The notes beneath the pieces are model-generated. The model had not been told where the DNA came from. It was given only the letters and a program-made list of their open reading frames with translations, and ran no database searches. Source: Deroplatys truncata (Eukaryota > Arthropoda > Insecta > Mantodea > Mantidae). Taken from it: a DNA stretch of 64,000 nt. Each line of letters opens with the position of its first letter. The stretch's first letter is position 1. Below are positions 22,786-35,227 of this stretch, piece by piece. The stretch is from NCBI GenBank assembly GCA_030765065.1, contig CM060990.1:459442321-459506320 (forward strand), in the 5' to 3' direction. A program made the position numbers and the translations under genes.

Positions 22786-25215
22786 ATGCCACGCAAATGC
22801 TGTATGTTCGAGTGTAAAGGGAATTATTCTTTGAGGCCGAAAGTAAGCCTGTTTAAGTTTCCATTAGGCGAAACCTAAGTAAATGGATACAAGCAGTTCA
22901 CCAGGGTAATTTCATTCCAGCAGAATATACCATGGTAAGTTTTTATTACACAATTATATACCTAGCTACACTATTAACGACTCTTTTTGCGTTTATTGAT
23001 ATCATGTGAAATTGCATTTGGTTATCTTTTGCAGAATGTTTAACATACGTAAGCTATACGTGCACAAGTACAGTAGAATGTTAAATTGTTTCTCACTTTA
23101 CTTATTTAAACGAGTTATGCTTGTATAGGTTTGTGAAACTCATTTTCAACCCCATGATATAGAAAGAAGCGTATTGACAGTAAGACTGGAAAACAACTTA
23201 CAGCTCCACTAGATCGTCCAGGCCTAAAGAAAAAGGTTAGTTTCTTTCCTATCATTCTCCAGGTACCTTAATAAGTACCATTCAGTAAAACCACTATTAT
23301 TAAGTAATAAATGAGAAATTGGTATGAAGTAACCATGCATACTATTTTTCACATTTCTCCATCCATCACTATCATACAATCATACCATACGTAAAGGAAC
23401 ATGGGTACCTAGCATGCAAATTTATAAATAATACCATTAACCAGAGCATATTTAAGTAGCCGGTAGGTATAATCCTTTCCCATTAAGGGGCATGATGGAA
23501 TATAAGCTGCTATAATAGTACAAACGTCTAATTTATCAGTATAATCTGCAATGGATTATTGAGCTTTATACCTAAGACCTTAGGTTAAAGAACACCACAC
23601 AGTTTGGTTTAGGTAACTGTTGTTGTCAATGGCAGAAGATGAAAAGATAAAAGTTTGATATGCACAACCATTGCATATAATACACTGGAACATCAGTGCG
23701 GTAAATAAAATAGCGGGCCTATATCTGCCCCCATGCATTCTAAGGTTAAACAGAAATTCACTGTTAACATATAGAATACTTTGAGATGAAAGTGTACAAG
23801 GATGAATTCAAGCAGTGACATATTTTCTCAAAGTTTTGCAAATTATACGGGTATATATTCATTTTGTAAGCATATCAATGGAATATAAATGGCACAAAAA
23901 TAGCAAGGAGGGTTGATATTTGAGCATCATATTATTAATAAGATAAATGTGATATTCGATATATATGTTTGAAATGCATGCTCGCTTATCCCTGAAATAA
24001 TTCTGTTGCTCTGAGCATGTTGGTTTGCTTTGAACCATTTGGAAGGGAAATAAAGCTGTGGGTCCCATATTGTACATTTAAAGCACTAGAAAAACCTCTG
24101 AAAAAAGTTTACTGACTTTTAAGGTCCTAAGTAAAATGATATACTAAAGACCAAGAGATGTTAATGAATTTAAATAAAACAATCAAAGCATATAGGTTTT
24201 ATCATATGAATCATTAATTTTTCTTAAATGTCCTTAATTGTTTGCACTCATATACACTATGAGCTGCAAATAGGATTCATGTTGTTAAAATAACATATAT
24301 TTTTTGTTATTACTATCATTACTATTATTATTATTAATATTATTATTATTATTATTATTAATTATTATGTCAAGTAAGATGATGCTACATAGTACTTTGT
24401 TGTGATGTGCTGTGAATTTTCAACTGTAATTAATTTGATTATTATTTATATGCCATTAAAGATTTTCGTTAATGAACTATATTTTTTTAAATTGTTACAG
24501 ATGCATTTCCTTCTCTTTTGTGTGGGTGTCCTTTCTATTTATCAAAACCCTTTTCTTCAAGAGAGGATCCTGAAAAGTGCAGGTAACGCTTGGAAAACGA
24601 CTTCAATAAAATCTGCAATTGCAGAAAGCTTGAGTGTCGAAGAAGAGCATTTCAACAAAACCACATTTCACACTGTAGAGAAACTACTTGAGAAGATTGC
24701 TTGTTGTGAACTGAATGATGAGTGGGTTATTAGAAAAAACGACAGTGGCATATATTTTATTTTAGTGAGAGATAGTCCAGTGACAAAAGTTGCGTGTTGA
24801 CAAGAACTTGGTTTTATCAGTTTTTGTAAATGATGTCCAATTGCACCGGTTACCAGCAACAGTGAGTAACACTGATCAAGTAAGATCACTTCATGATATT
24901 TGTCTGGATTTCAGCAACCAAAGTCAAAATACCCTTTCACAATAGCATGGACTAATAGAGGATTCTTTAACAAATTTTTCTGTTAAGCTAGCAGAAAAAC
25001 AAGAAACAGTTTCATTTATGAAAAGGCAGGTTTCTTTGGTTAAATATCACAAGCCACTGGCAAAGTATTCATGGGAAGCCATAGTTTTCTGGTCGCTGAT
25101 ACATTCCATCTCACTCATTGTTACAAGTTTTTAAGGAGTAGTACTTTGTGAATAATGCCATGTCCAGTTGCTTTATCTCGGGTATTGACATATAACAAAT
25201 ATATTCCAATGTACC
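22786..25215 (+). pseudogene. P-element-like (THAP9-like) transposase relic with introns
   Basis: P-like transposases have an N-terminal THAP (C2CH zinc) DNA-binding domain, a coiled coil and an RNase-H-fold core. Exon 1 (22786-22934) starts MPRKCCMFECKG and holds FKFP and, one base out of frame, SKWIQAV. It ends at a canonical donor GTAAGT. Exon 2 (23129-23235) begins VCETHF, completing the C2CH zinc site (C-x-H), and ends at GTTAGT. Exon 3 (from 24501, after TTACAG) encodes ..ERILKSAGNAWK.., DEWVIRKNDSGIYFILVRDS and, after a stop and frame change near 24800, VFVNDVQL. YSWEAIVFWSLIHS and MPCPVALSRVLTYNKYIPM follow to 25215. At least four frame disruptions make it inactive. The GTP-binding insertion and C-terminus are missing; a LINE follows at once. 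A domesticated THAP gene that later died is an alternative. Confidence 0.75.
24305..24365. repeat. (ATT)n microsatellite inside the THAP relic's intron
   Basis: Imperfect ATT/ACT units between exons 2 and 3 of the P-like relic. Confidence 0.85.
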
Positions 25216-25219
25216 CAAT

Positions 25220-27580
25220 ATAGGGGAATGGTTAGATTATTTTAAAAATCTTAATGAAATATCACAGTGCATGAGAGCTAAGAATATTACAGAAATTGGT
25301 AATAATTTTGTTGAAATTTTGGGTAGTGAAATAAAAAAGAAGGAAGTAATAGAACAGGTTAAACTATTGAAAATAAAGAAAGCAGCTGGAATAGATGGTA
25401 TACCAACATAATTCCTAAAGGAATGGTGCACTAATGGGGATAGGCTGAAAGTACTTACAATGTATTCAATTCAATGAAAAGTGAAGGATACATACCACAA
25501 AATTTGGGAAAAGCAATTATACACACGATACAATATAAAAGCAAAGGAAGTATAGATAAACCTGTCAATTACATGGGCGTAGGTTTATTATCTAATGTAG
25601 GGAAAAAATTACAGGTATTTTTGCAGGTAGATTACAAAAATGGGTAGACCAATACATTATGATGTAACGTATGGGTCAAGTTAAGTTAAACTATTTTCCT
25701 AAAAGTGACTTTTCTTTAGAATTTGGCTCATGTGAAGATTATTTCTTGCATTCCTACTTCACATGGTGCAACACAGGATGTACAGTGAGTCGTCATTTAG
25801 CACTAGTCATTTCTTGTGGTATTATGTGGGTTGTTGATGCCAACTCATAGAGTAGAGGTTATCTCTCCATATATGGCCATTTCCTATGTAGAGGCGTCTA
25901 TCTATAATATAAAAAGCCTTCCATAAATTATGGGCACGGCAGTCTTGATAGGAACAACCCCAATGCGGCCGGAGGCGCTGTCCAGATCAACGCCCACCTT
26001 TGGTTATGGCATCCAGCGTAACATCTGCTCTAAGGTACTACGTAACCAGAAACTGATCTTTCCCAAATACTTAAATCCTAAAAATGGCTTGCTTGCTCAC
26101 TTTCATTGTCTCTGTTCGTTTAATATATTAAATTTATGTTGTCGGTTTTGTTAATTGTGTCTTGCTATTCAGAGTTGCTCACCAACCTTTACTCCCGCTA
26201 TGCTGCCAAATTGTAATGTCTTTACCCATTCTAAGGTAGGACCTTACAATACTATCTGAACACCAAATTGGGTTTCGAAAAGGAAGTAGAACTAGTGATA
26301 ACACATTCATTTTAAAAACTTTAATAGATGAATACTTAAAAAACAAGAGAGGGAAATTATGCTTGGCTTTTGGGGCTAAATGGCCTAAAATCAGCTTTGC
26401 AGGAAATTCATAATTATTTTTCAGAATGGGGTCTAAAGGTGAACGAAGAAGGAAACAAAGTGTAATATGTAAGAAAGGAGGAAATTTGACTAAATGTGAG
26501 AAATGGAAGAAAGGAAATAAGCAGTATAAGGTGGTATATGAATACATGTATTTAGGTACAAAAATGGATGGAGGGAGAAATGGGAAAAGCAAAAAAGGTT
26601 GACATTTGCAAAAAGGAAAGCAGCTATGTCCGTCATAAAACGATGTCTTTTTAAAATACCTAAATTGGAAGTTAAATGACTAGAAGGAATATATAATACA
26701 ATGGTCGAAGCACGAATGATTTATGGTACTGAAATTTGGGGAATGGGAAATTGTGGATATAGTACATAGATCATTTTGCAAAGAAATTCTCAGCTTGCCA
26801 ATTGTGGCTGTAAAAGAAGTTGCTTAAATAGAAATGGGGAGAGTTACAAGACAAGGTTTGATTATGGGGAGACTTTTAAAATATTGGTACAGGATTTTAA
26901 ACTTAAATGATGACAGTCTAGCTAAGCAATGTTAATACATCAAGAATCATGTCTAACTAAGGGGTGACTGATGAATCTAAGAAATAGTTTAGAGAGCAAT
27001 AGGCTAGGATATATATGGAGGAAAAGAGAAACAAAGGTTAGAGGACTTTGGAAAGAGACAAGAAAACCTTTTGAAGATATAGAAATACAAAAATTATTTA
27101 GTGATTTATCAGGAATTTAATGTCAGGATGAAGTGGGTATGGGAAAGGGAAAATTATATTGATAAAGCTAATAAGGAGAAAACAGGGGTATAGCATGGGC
27201 GAGAATAGAAGTGTGGTAGTTAACAGGTGAAAGAGAAGGTTTTACTCAAGGAGAATGTCCATCATGTGGAGGGAAAGAAGACTTGGAAGTGTTTGATTAT
27301 AAGGAAATTGAAAACTAGAGAAATAAATTCATTTAGTTTAAATTTAAAAGGGATGAAAGAACAATGTTGAACAAAATATTCATAAAGGGTAGCAAGTGTG
27401 TAGGACAGTATTTATTTCGAGTTAAACAGAAGTGGAAATGGACAGTGAAGAGAGAAGAAGAAAGTTGATAAACATTTAACAGTATAATAATCTTTGTATG
27501 TAGAACGAGTGGCCAGGGCTAAATTTTCAGTAGGCAACCCTATATATTGTAAACGTCTTAGCAATAAATAAATATGTTAC
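25220..27580 (+). pseudogene. LINE (non-LTR retrotransposon) ORF2 relic
   Basis: LINE ORF2 encodes a reverse transcriptase for target-primed reverse transcription. 25220-25680 contains KKAAGIDGIP (RT start motif) and, in another frame, PVNYMGVGLLSNVGKK (family PISLLSxxxK). 26235-26390 gives LSEHQIGFRKGSRTSDNTF and KLCLAF, the next RT blocks. 26395-26560 gives SEWGLKVNEEGNKV and the later MYLGTKMD-like segment; 26700 gives MVEARMIYGTEIWG. The endonuclease is absent (5' truncation), the YxDD region is deleted, and stops and frame changes are frequent. The 3' end runs to a CAATAAATAAATA tail at ~27575. About 550 bp at 25690-26235 is foreign to it. Confidence 0.8.
25690..26232. mobile_element. 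Unidentified insertion within the LINE
   Basis: Separates two adjacent RT blocks of the LINE and has no coding similarity to it. It includes a GC-rich stretch (CAATGCGGCCGGAGGCGCTG near 25970). No terminal repeats or tRNA-like boxes are clear. It could also be a rearrangement that removed RT sequence. Confidence 0.4.
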
Positions 27581-27594
27581 ATTCAATTTTCATT

Positions 27595-27985
27595 TTACAT
27601 TTTGAAAGACCTTAAACAACAATTACAAACTTTTGGAGATGGTTGCTCAACAAAGATTGCATAGTTATGAGTGTTTCAAAATTGTTTGTAATTAACTCAG
27701 AATTGAGTTAATTTTTCACGTAAGGACAGTGAAAAAACAAATTATCTACTGAACCCTGCTCTCCACAAACATATTAGGAATAATCTTTAAATTTAATTTT
27801 GTATAAGTGCTCAGGTGTGGATATTTCCCTAATTAGATTCTAAGAACAATAACTGTTACGTTTCAAGGAATATTAACATGATAGAACCAGGAATACTTGC
27901 TACAATTTTCTAAATATTGTAGGATTTAGTTTATCCCTTTTCTTACCATTTATAAACTACTAATTTTTTTCATTGCCTTAAAATG
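27595..27985. other. Between two LINE remnants, nothing recognised
   Basis: The minus- and plus-strand frames are short. It could hold further P-like sequence, because the LINE seems to have landed in that relic, but I see no diagnostic motif. Confidence 0.3.
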
Positions 27986-27989
27986 TAAG

Positions 27990-28480
27990 TATATACAAAC
28001 TAGTTAAAGAATTCTCCTTTTTCTCTGCCTAATTTTGCTAATTTGTCTACCATTTCATCGCTTTTATTGTACTTATGCCCAGGAATCCAAAAGATTTCAT
28101 AGATGTGCTATGTTTGTTTTAAATATTAATTAATTTAATTTCAGTAAGTGCCAGTTACAATTGGAATGGTTATAAACTTATTTTAGTGATTCTAAAGGCG
28201 AAAGTTAAAATTAAAATTCTATAGGAAATTCTGAATTGCATAAAGAATAGCCTGTTTAATAGCAAATATTTCAGTATTAAATGCAGATGTAGAAGACAGT
28301 AGCTTGAACTTTCTTGAAATGAGACTTTCAATATAGAAGGCAGCACCTAGTGAGTCATCTCCCAAGCATTTTGAACCACTGGTAAATATTACTGTGGTCA
28401 AATTGCACATCTTATTAACATGAAGTGCATCTAATAATTTCCTATTTATATCAGTATTACACATTAATTAATGTAATTAA
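27990..28480 (-). pseudogene. LINE RNase H fragment
   Basis: Minus-strand translation shows TVIFTSGSKCLGDDSLGAAF (family IYTDGSK..xxVGAAF), then FNTEIFAIKQAI (family AExxAIxxAL) and, after a gap and stop, SFGFLGIS-like and EMVDKLAKLG, the RNase H end found in Jockey/R1-type ORF2. The first catalytic Asp of TDGS is Ser, and the frame is interrupted between 28215 and 28110. It is a different insertion from the LINE at 25.2-27.6 kb because of its strand. Confidence 0.7.
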
Positions 28481-28789
28481 TGGATGTAATACATCCATTT
28501 AGTACTGGATGAGTGAAATGTCCACATATACTTCATGTATGAGTGTCTCATAGGAATATGAGAAATAAGAAAAGATTGAAAATTGATAAATAGTTTCTTT
28601 ATATTCATTAACTAAGTGAAAAGCCTCAAGAATTGGGCATTTTCTTCTTTGTATTTCTTATAAGTAAATCAAGTTTCTGAAGTAACAACAAAAATATAGC
28701 AGTAATAGGTCCATTTTTTTGGATCCCGGGAAATAATCATAAATATATTTGTGAAATGGAAGGGGGATACAAATTTATTAAAATTATTT

Positions 28790-29132
28790 AACATGCAATT
28801 ACATAGAACATTATAAAATATTCTGCACTCTCTTTCAAAATCATGTGTATCATTTAAACAGCATATAAGATGTTTTATCGTTTAGAAAGCAGTTTATTTT
28901 TACAAATGATTCTCTTTTTATTGTTATAACTGTTATTGTTGTTGCATATTTGTTGTAATCATTGTTACGATTTTTTCTCATATCTTACATTTTTATGTAG
29001 CTGTTATAATTTATGGTAAAATATTATTTTAATATTCACTTATAGTCTTTGTTTAAAATTACTACATTCATATGTTTATTCTGCGTCACTAGACAAGCTC
29101 ATTTATGAGCCAGACTAATACATAAATAAATA
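28790..29132 (+). mobile_element. Possible LINE 3' UTR and tail
   Basis: Ends with a small hairpin (GCTCATTTATGAGC) followed by CAGACTAATACATAAATAAATAA, which resembles LINE 3' tails made of TAAA units. No coding sequence precedes it, so the family is unknown. Confidence 0.35.
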
Positions 29133-29134
29133 AT

Positions 29135-32100
29135 GGTAAGTTACAACCGTTTAGATAAAAACGTTATATCCAGCCACTCTCTTTTAAAATCTAAAAGAAA
29201 TTCTTTTGAATTTAAACTTTCATCCTATGCAGTTTTCTTCCTCATATGATGTTAATATGTTCACAACATCTCTTAGTTTGTTTATAAACAAATTCATCTC
29301 TATGGAGTATCATACTTCACCCACCATGGCAGCTCACAAATTTAGGTAGCTGTTGAATTCTTTTTCAAATAAATAAAATATTATTATTACTGTAATTGAA
29401 ATATATCTATTTTTATAATTACACCTTTAATAACAATTCCTCTCCTATTGTCATCCTTTCTATTTTCTTAATATTGGGGAATTCATCTCTGACTGCAATA
29501 GTTGCCCAAATTGCGTTTTTTCTAAACTATACATACCTTTGTTATAAAGGTGATAATGTCAGCGATAAAACTATAACGAACAACTAAACTTGTCTGATTA
29601 ATTTGGTTAAATAACTGATTTTACATGAAGCTAAAAATTCCTTTTTTAAAATACTTTCTGTATCAATTGCTGTGAAACTACATACATTAGCATACATACC
29701 CCCCCACATAGAGAAAAAGCCATGTGACAGTTTAGTAATTTCCCCAAAGTGGGGCTGTGAGCGGGCGCAGTAAAAATAAACGATATATCCTTTATTTTAA
29801 AATAATTTGCATAGTGCAATTGGAACTCTTTGCATGTATTGCTATTTAAAACTTTTGATAGGATAATGCTTAGGAAACTACATGAAGTTTTCCTTACTAC
29901 TATATATTTTATACGGCAGCCGATTGCATTGTCTTTTTTGGTTATATAAAGGGAAAGTTTTTAAAGGTTTCGATCACAAAATAAGCATAGGACAGGCGTG
30001 TTTAATGTTTATTAAAGCCCCAGAAACAAAAAAGCATTTAATAACATCGTATGCGTTGCACTGCGAATTATAATGTTCTTCAAATTAAATGGCATGACAA
30101 ATTCTCTTTTTGTTTGAACTTGAGCTCCCCTCATCCCTTAAACTAACTTTACAATTTGAGTAACGAGGAAGGGGAAATAATGCATTGGGATTAGTGTACC
30201 TGGTCTGAGTTTGATGATGGCCTCCTACCGTGACGTCATACATGTTATGTTATGGCCTTATTCCTTGTAAGCGTTGAAGCACCCCGTTGGTGGCTTAGAC
30301 ACAAAAGATCTTGTAGGCCGAGGTGCTAAGTCCTGCTCCGTACCTAGCCCTGCTCCCTCTTAACTGTAAAACGCTATTACACACAGCTTCTTTTAGTTAC
30401 AATGTATTAATTCGGACTTTTATTTCTGACAATTCATATAGAAAAAAAGTTAAGTTAAACATTTTTTAAATTTCTAGTTTTTTCTTTCCTGTTTAAGATG
30501 CAAATTGTTTAAGAATGGCTGGTGACATTAATCGCTCAATAAACAGGAAGGGCTTGACACTTCTTAACTGTGATTTCACCATCCCACCAGCACCATCAAT
30601 ATTCCCACTATCAGCATCACTATAACTCACGATTTAATTTACTTCGGTTTAAATAAGTATCACTCCGCTTTTACAAACCTTAAAATAAATGATAATCGTT
30701 GGATAAGTGGTTTGGAACTGATCCAAAGCGAATGCTACAGGTGTTCTGGGTGTACGATGAACGCCAAGAAAATCTGAAATTTTTATCTTCTCATTTTATT
30801 GATTCAACTTTAATTTATTACGACTGAAATGCCTGCTGGGTAAATGAGTATTCTCTTATCAAAACACCTTCGTTTAGGCTAAGGCAAGTGTTTGCTGATA
30901 AGGTGCATAAGAGACCGCAAGCAGTTACCTTCCTTCAAAAACACGTTATAGCTTAAGAAAAAATGCGTAAGCTCCCTCCTGTACTTATGTACGTTCAAGT
31001 AGTCGGGGCGTGCTGTACGCTAGTAGATCAGCCTGCTATTGTAGCATACATGCAATAGTACAGCATGATAATATAATCTGGATGGACTATATTTAAAAAC
31101 TGGGTTTAGAATTTTATTCCTATTTGCGTGGAAAAGGCTCCAGATATTAATTCTTAATAAAACATTATGAACATTTCAAATTCGATGGGACTGTGAAAAT
31201 AATAATTATTATTATACTTATTATTTGTAACCAATCCTTTTAGTTACGTTTCTATTTTGGGGAATTAGCCGATGCATAATTTGGCGCTTTTAAGATTTTG
31301 TTTATATTAAATGTGCGAAAGTATTTGTATATTTTAACTTTACGTTTAAAAATCTGGATTATTAATATACAGCATGGCATATAATGAAACCTTTGTTCTT
31401 AATTAGAGAATATGTTATTTTATGTCTTAATTACTTTAAGCAAACGAAGGGCTCTTATAATGGAGTAAAAAGCAAAACAAAACAAAAAAACTAAATATCT
31501 CTCCTTGTTGACTTTTGTGAAACTGTTACACAGTAATAATTATAAGCATAATTCTGTCCTATATATATATATATTATTGAATAGATAAGGAGTTACGCCA
31601 ATTCTTCGTTTTTCTTGAGGTTTATAAGGCACCCTTTCATAAAATGTTCTTTTTCTTATCCGTGGGAAAAACCGTAATACAGAGCCCCTAAAATACATAA
31701 GGCCTTCCCCCTTATGCTTCTTGCCCAGAGAGGGAGAAGAGATACATGGAAATGTAGAGGATGAGTGCGAGAGGGGGGGAGAGTGGGAGGGAGAGATAGT
31801 GCTGGAAAGAGCGACAGGGATAGAGCTATAATATATTTGCAGTCAAAACAATAACGCGAACAGAGCTGCGGGTTCTGCTTGTAATGATGATATAATACTA
31901 CTATTAACAGCAACTGTAATCATGAATGCATACACAAAAGTAATACTGGTAATTTCGAGTACATACTTCAGTGTGAATTTCTTTGCGGTTTGTTTAGAAA
32001 TATACAGCATACCCATACAATAGTTTCGGTGTTGTCAACATACCAGTAACTCATAACTATATAAAACTGAATTTAATCCAGAAAATGTCCTTCAGAACCA

Positions 32101-33160
32101 TCAAATGTGCATCTAGTTCCGTTGTGCTAAGCACTCCTGTGTGTAAGTAAATATACCAAATAAACTCATCATTGAAATCGATGCCTTCCCAGGGACTCAA
32201 ACCTCACTCTTGTCGTTTTGGGAATGGCCGACAACAATTCGGTAGATTTCCCTTCAGAATTTCACACTGGTCATAACTGTAAACTAAATTTTAAATTGTG
32301 TGCTTGTTTGTATGTATTATGGCTTGGTGGTCATCAGCGTGGGTTTCAGTAAATGTCTATATATTTCACGGTTGCACAGCGTAATACTAAATTGGAGGGC
32401 ACAAAGCAGGTCTGTAATCAATTAGTTTCCAATAGGGACCGAGTAGGTATACAAAGGTAGAATTTGCGGTTTACAGCTCTGTGTAACAGTTATCTCCCGT
32501 GTGAATGACACGAAGACAAACAAAAAGATAAACGAAATATCACATTCATATTGTTCTCTTTATCTGGTGAAAGTTAAAAACAGTTTCTAACGTCACCGTT
32601 TTAAAAACTCTTGCATACGGGTGAAAAGTTTCTAATGTCAATACTGATGGTTCTAGATGACGCACTAAATTAAATATTGCATTAACAAAGTTGCTTTTAT
32701 TTCATACATTCATCATACTATTCTGTGGTATCTTAGAGCAAGGACGGCGAAAAGGTGATTCGCGATCACCTTTGTAGTCTCTCCGCAGTACACTTCACTC
32801 TCAGGATAACAGTCCCCACGGCATTCATAGTTACAGTATGTGTTCATTGATGGTGTCTTACAGGTGACCTATTCCTGGAACTCGGGAAAAGAAGGTATTT
32901 CCTCACGCTTACATTAAGGGAAGTATGTAGTGCCTATATTTGTAATGTTAAATTTCTAAATGTTAGTCTTCTTTTCTCAGAGGTAGTATAATATTTAGAG
33001 ACTTAGTTTTAGATAGAACCAAGAATATTAATTTTTAAATTCCACTGTCCAAAAATGTGTATTATAATACCTATGATTTTATTGAAAATCCAATGACAAT
33101 ATTTTTAACTGTTTCCTGTCATCCACTAAGTCTACTGAAAAGGTATTTGGCTTGTTATGT
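29135..33160. other. About 4 kb without a recognised gene
   Basis: AT-rich. A GC-richer patch at 30180-30360 has a TGACGTCA at 30231. A purine-rich tract lies at 31715-31800 and a short TA repeat at 31561-31573. A perfect 9-bp palindrome around TCGCG (AAAGGTGAT/ATCACCTTT) lies at ~32752-32774. No domain found in any frame. Confidence 0.4.
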
Positions 33161-33290
33161 ACCAGGTGGCCCAGACAAGCCGTCCTTAGTTGAAGTTAGT
33201 TTATACCGGATAGCGCGGTGCCAAAAGGTTTTCCTAAGCATAACTGCAAAGGGGACTCCATACCGACAAACAGGAGACCAGTAAATGAAA
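33161..33290 (+). mobile_element. DNA-transposon end sharing ACCAGGTGGCCC with 40017
   Basis: Starts ACCAGGTGGCCCAGACAAGCC, matching at 18 of ~20 positions the inverse complement of the sequence ending at 40017. The similarity then weakens (GGTGCCAAAAGGTT, CAAAGGGG). Probably a decayed terminal piece of the same family. Confidence 0.4.
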
Positions 33291-33327
33291 GACTAATTTT
33301 TGAAAACGGGCACTTTAACTGCTATTA

Positions 33328-33401
33328 ATGGTCCCAGAGCTCATTCGGTAGAGAAACTGCCCGCTTAATGAGGTCTTGCGGGTTCGATTCCCGGCTGGGA
33401 T
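33328..33401 (+). repeat. tRNA-like 74-nt sequence, probably not a working tRNA
   Basis: The ends GGTCCCA and TGGGATC pair over 7 bp; GCTCATTCGGTAGAG resembles a D arm; CGGGTTCGATTCCCG is a clean B box/T arm. The anticodon arm does not pair and one extra base sits between T arm and acceptor. Most likely a SINE head or tRNA pseudogene. Confidence 0.5.
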
Positions 33402-33478
33402 CCAAAAAGTTGTCTTTAAACAAACACATTTCAATGTATGTCCAGAGTCTAGTGTTTGAATGTGAGAGTACTGATAAG

Positions 33479-33500
33479 TGTGTGTGTGTGTGTGTGTGTA
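33479..33500. repeat. (GT)11 microsatellite
   Basis: Pure GT dinucleotides just outside the left end of the palindrome. Confidence 0.95.
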
Positions 33501-33904
33501 TGTTACTCTCTCATTAACAAGAATTCAGGATTCCCACTTGACGCAAACCTGAGCACACATATTAAGTCATTTAATTCCGTGACGATTGGTGCCACATGGC
33601 AAAGTTAACAAGACTAAACAACATTCTATTTTATTATATATATATATATATAAGTAGTACATAAACGCGGCCTTAAGCACACGTAATGTGCAGGAATTTG
33701 TACTTAATATGTTAACTAATACCCCCACCCCTTGCATTCCAGAGTGCACCTGTGTGCCATAAATTTTGTATTGTTTATCGAACAAAAGGTGACAATTGAT
33801 ATTGGCAGGTGTTACAGCCGTCACCCTGCTTGCCATTGTCATTATATGAGTGTAATTAATCTTGTTTTGTTCTCCCTTGAATGCTCTATTCATTCATGGT
33901 TGGT

Positions 33905-34855
33905 ATGTTTTTATATTTAGGAGGTGGGATATGTTTTGTTTCCCACGAGTCATATGAGAGTCTGTATCCCATTCAAAATACCATCATGGGGGTTTTGGCA
34001 CACTTGTGTGTGTTAATCAATACCTGATTCCACTTTCCCTAGCGTTTACCCAAAGACGGGAACCACTGTGCATTTCCTTCTTTGATATATTCTCGGACAA
34101 AAGGGAGGCCGGATTTTATTCACTGCGATGCCTGCATAATGTTTTGGCGAACAATGGATTCCTTCCTCCGACTTCCCTTCTTTGTTATTCTCTCTGACAA
34201 AAGGGAGGCCGGGTTCTATTCACTACGCACCTGCATATTGTATTGACGAACAATGGAGTCCTTCCTCCGAATTCCCTTCTTTGTTGTTCTTTAGGACAAA
34301 GAGAGATGCGATTCTAGTGTTATAAATTTTTTACTGTTTGTCGAACAAAAGGATAGCTGTTGACACTGCCCTCTTTGTCAACTTCTCGGAAAAAAGGGAG
34401 GCCGGATTCTATTTACTGCGATACCTGCGTTATGTTTTGGCGAACAATGGATTCCTTCCTCCAATTTCCTTTCTTTGTTATTCTCTCTGACAAAAGGGAG
34501 GTCAGGTTCTATTCACTGCGCAACTGCATATTGTTCTGGCGAACAATGGATTCCTCACTCCGACTTCCCTTCTTTGTCATTCTCTCGGACAAAGAGAGAT
34601 GGGATTCTATCCATACCACTATCCATTGTCCTTACGCACGACACCTGTGTCCACTTCCCCAAACAGCATTCATTTCTCTGCTTTGTACCGGGCGACTCCA
34701 AATTTGCGTCCTCCACTCCCCTTTGCTTTGCACTTGGGATACGATTCTTCTATGCACTGATCTGCTTGCCTCCCACCATTTGTCTTTGCCCGAGCACATT
34801 TATGTGCAATGAATCGCAAATGCATATTCACCCCTTTCTCTGCATTGCCTACCAT
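33905..34855. repeat. Minisatellite with higher-order repeat, left arm only
   Basis: Units of ~100 bp carrying TTCTTTGTTATTCTCTC, GACAAAAGGGAGGCCGG, CACTGCG and GGCGAACAATGGATTCC occur six times between 34070 and 34600. They form two blocks of three, ~295 bp apart, separated by a piece (34320-34366) that copies arm sequence at ~33760-33805. The open frames here are repeat artefacts. The right arm joins the two flanks directly. Confidence 0.85.
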
Positions 34856-35227
34856 TGGCTTGACTCTTTCAAACACATGTCTGCTTCCCTTCCCCTTCTG
34901 CATTGCTTCAGCAATAACACCTGTGCACCGTGAAATATACACGTAACCTTCTATTCCATTCTCTATTTTGAACCCGGTTCTCCCAAACAGTGTAATCAAA
35001 AAACTTCTCGTGCATTTCCTGCTGCAATACATTCCCACTGGATCTTTTCCCCCCTTGCATTTCATGACTCTTCTGTCTCTCTCACGATAACCCGCCTACC
35101 CTCCACCACCTCTAGAACATTCACCCCTCCCCACGTTGGTATTGTATGCGACGTAATGAATCAGTGTCGATGCCCGCGAATATAACAGAGGCATTCTCCT
35201 TCTGCATTCAATACTAGTTTATGTGTA

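Noticed and set aside
33328-33401. Functional tRNA gene
   Set aside because: Acceptor and B box look good, but the anticodon arm does not pair and an extra base separates the T arm and acceptor stem. It fits a SINE head or pseudogene better.
33905-34855. CRISPR-like array
   Set aside because: Units are ~100 bp, diverged and without distinct spacers; the context is eukaryotic. It is a minisatellite.
34360-34933. 150-codon open frames over the minisatellite as a gene
   Set aside because: Periodic sequence with low stop density; the frames are repeat-driven and absent from the other arm.
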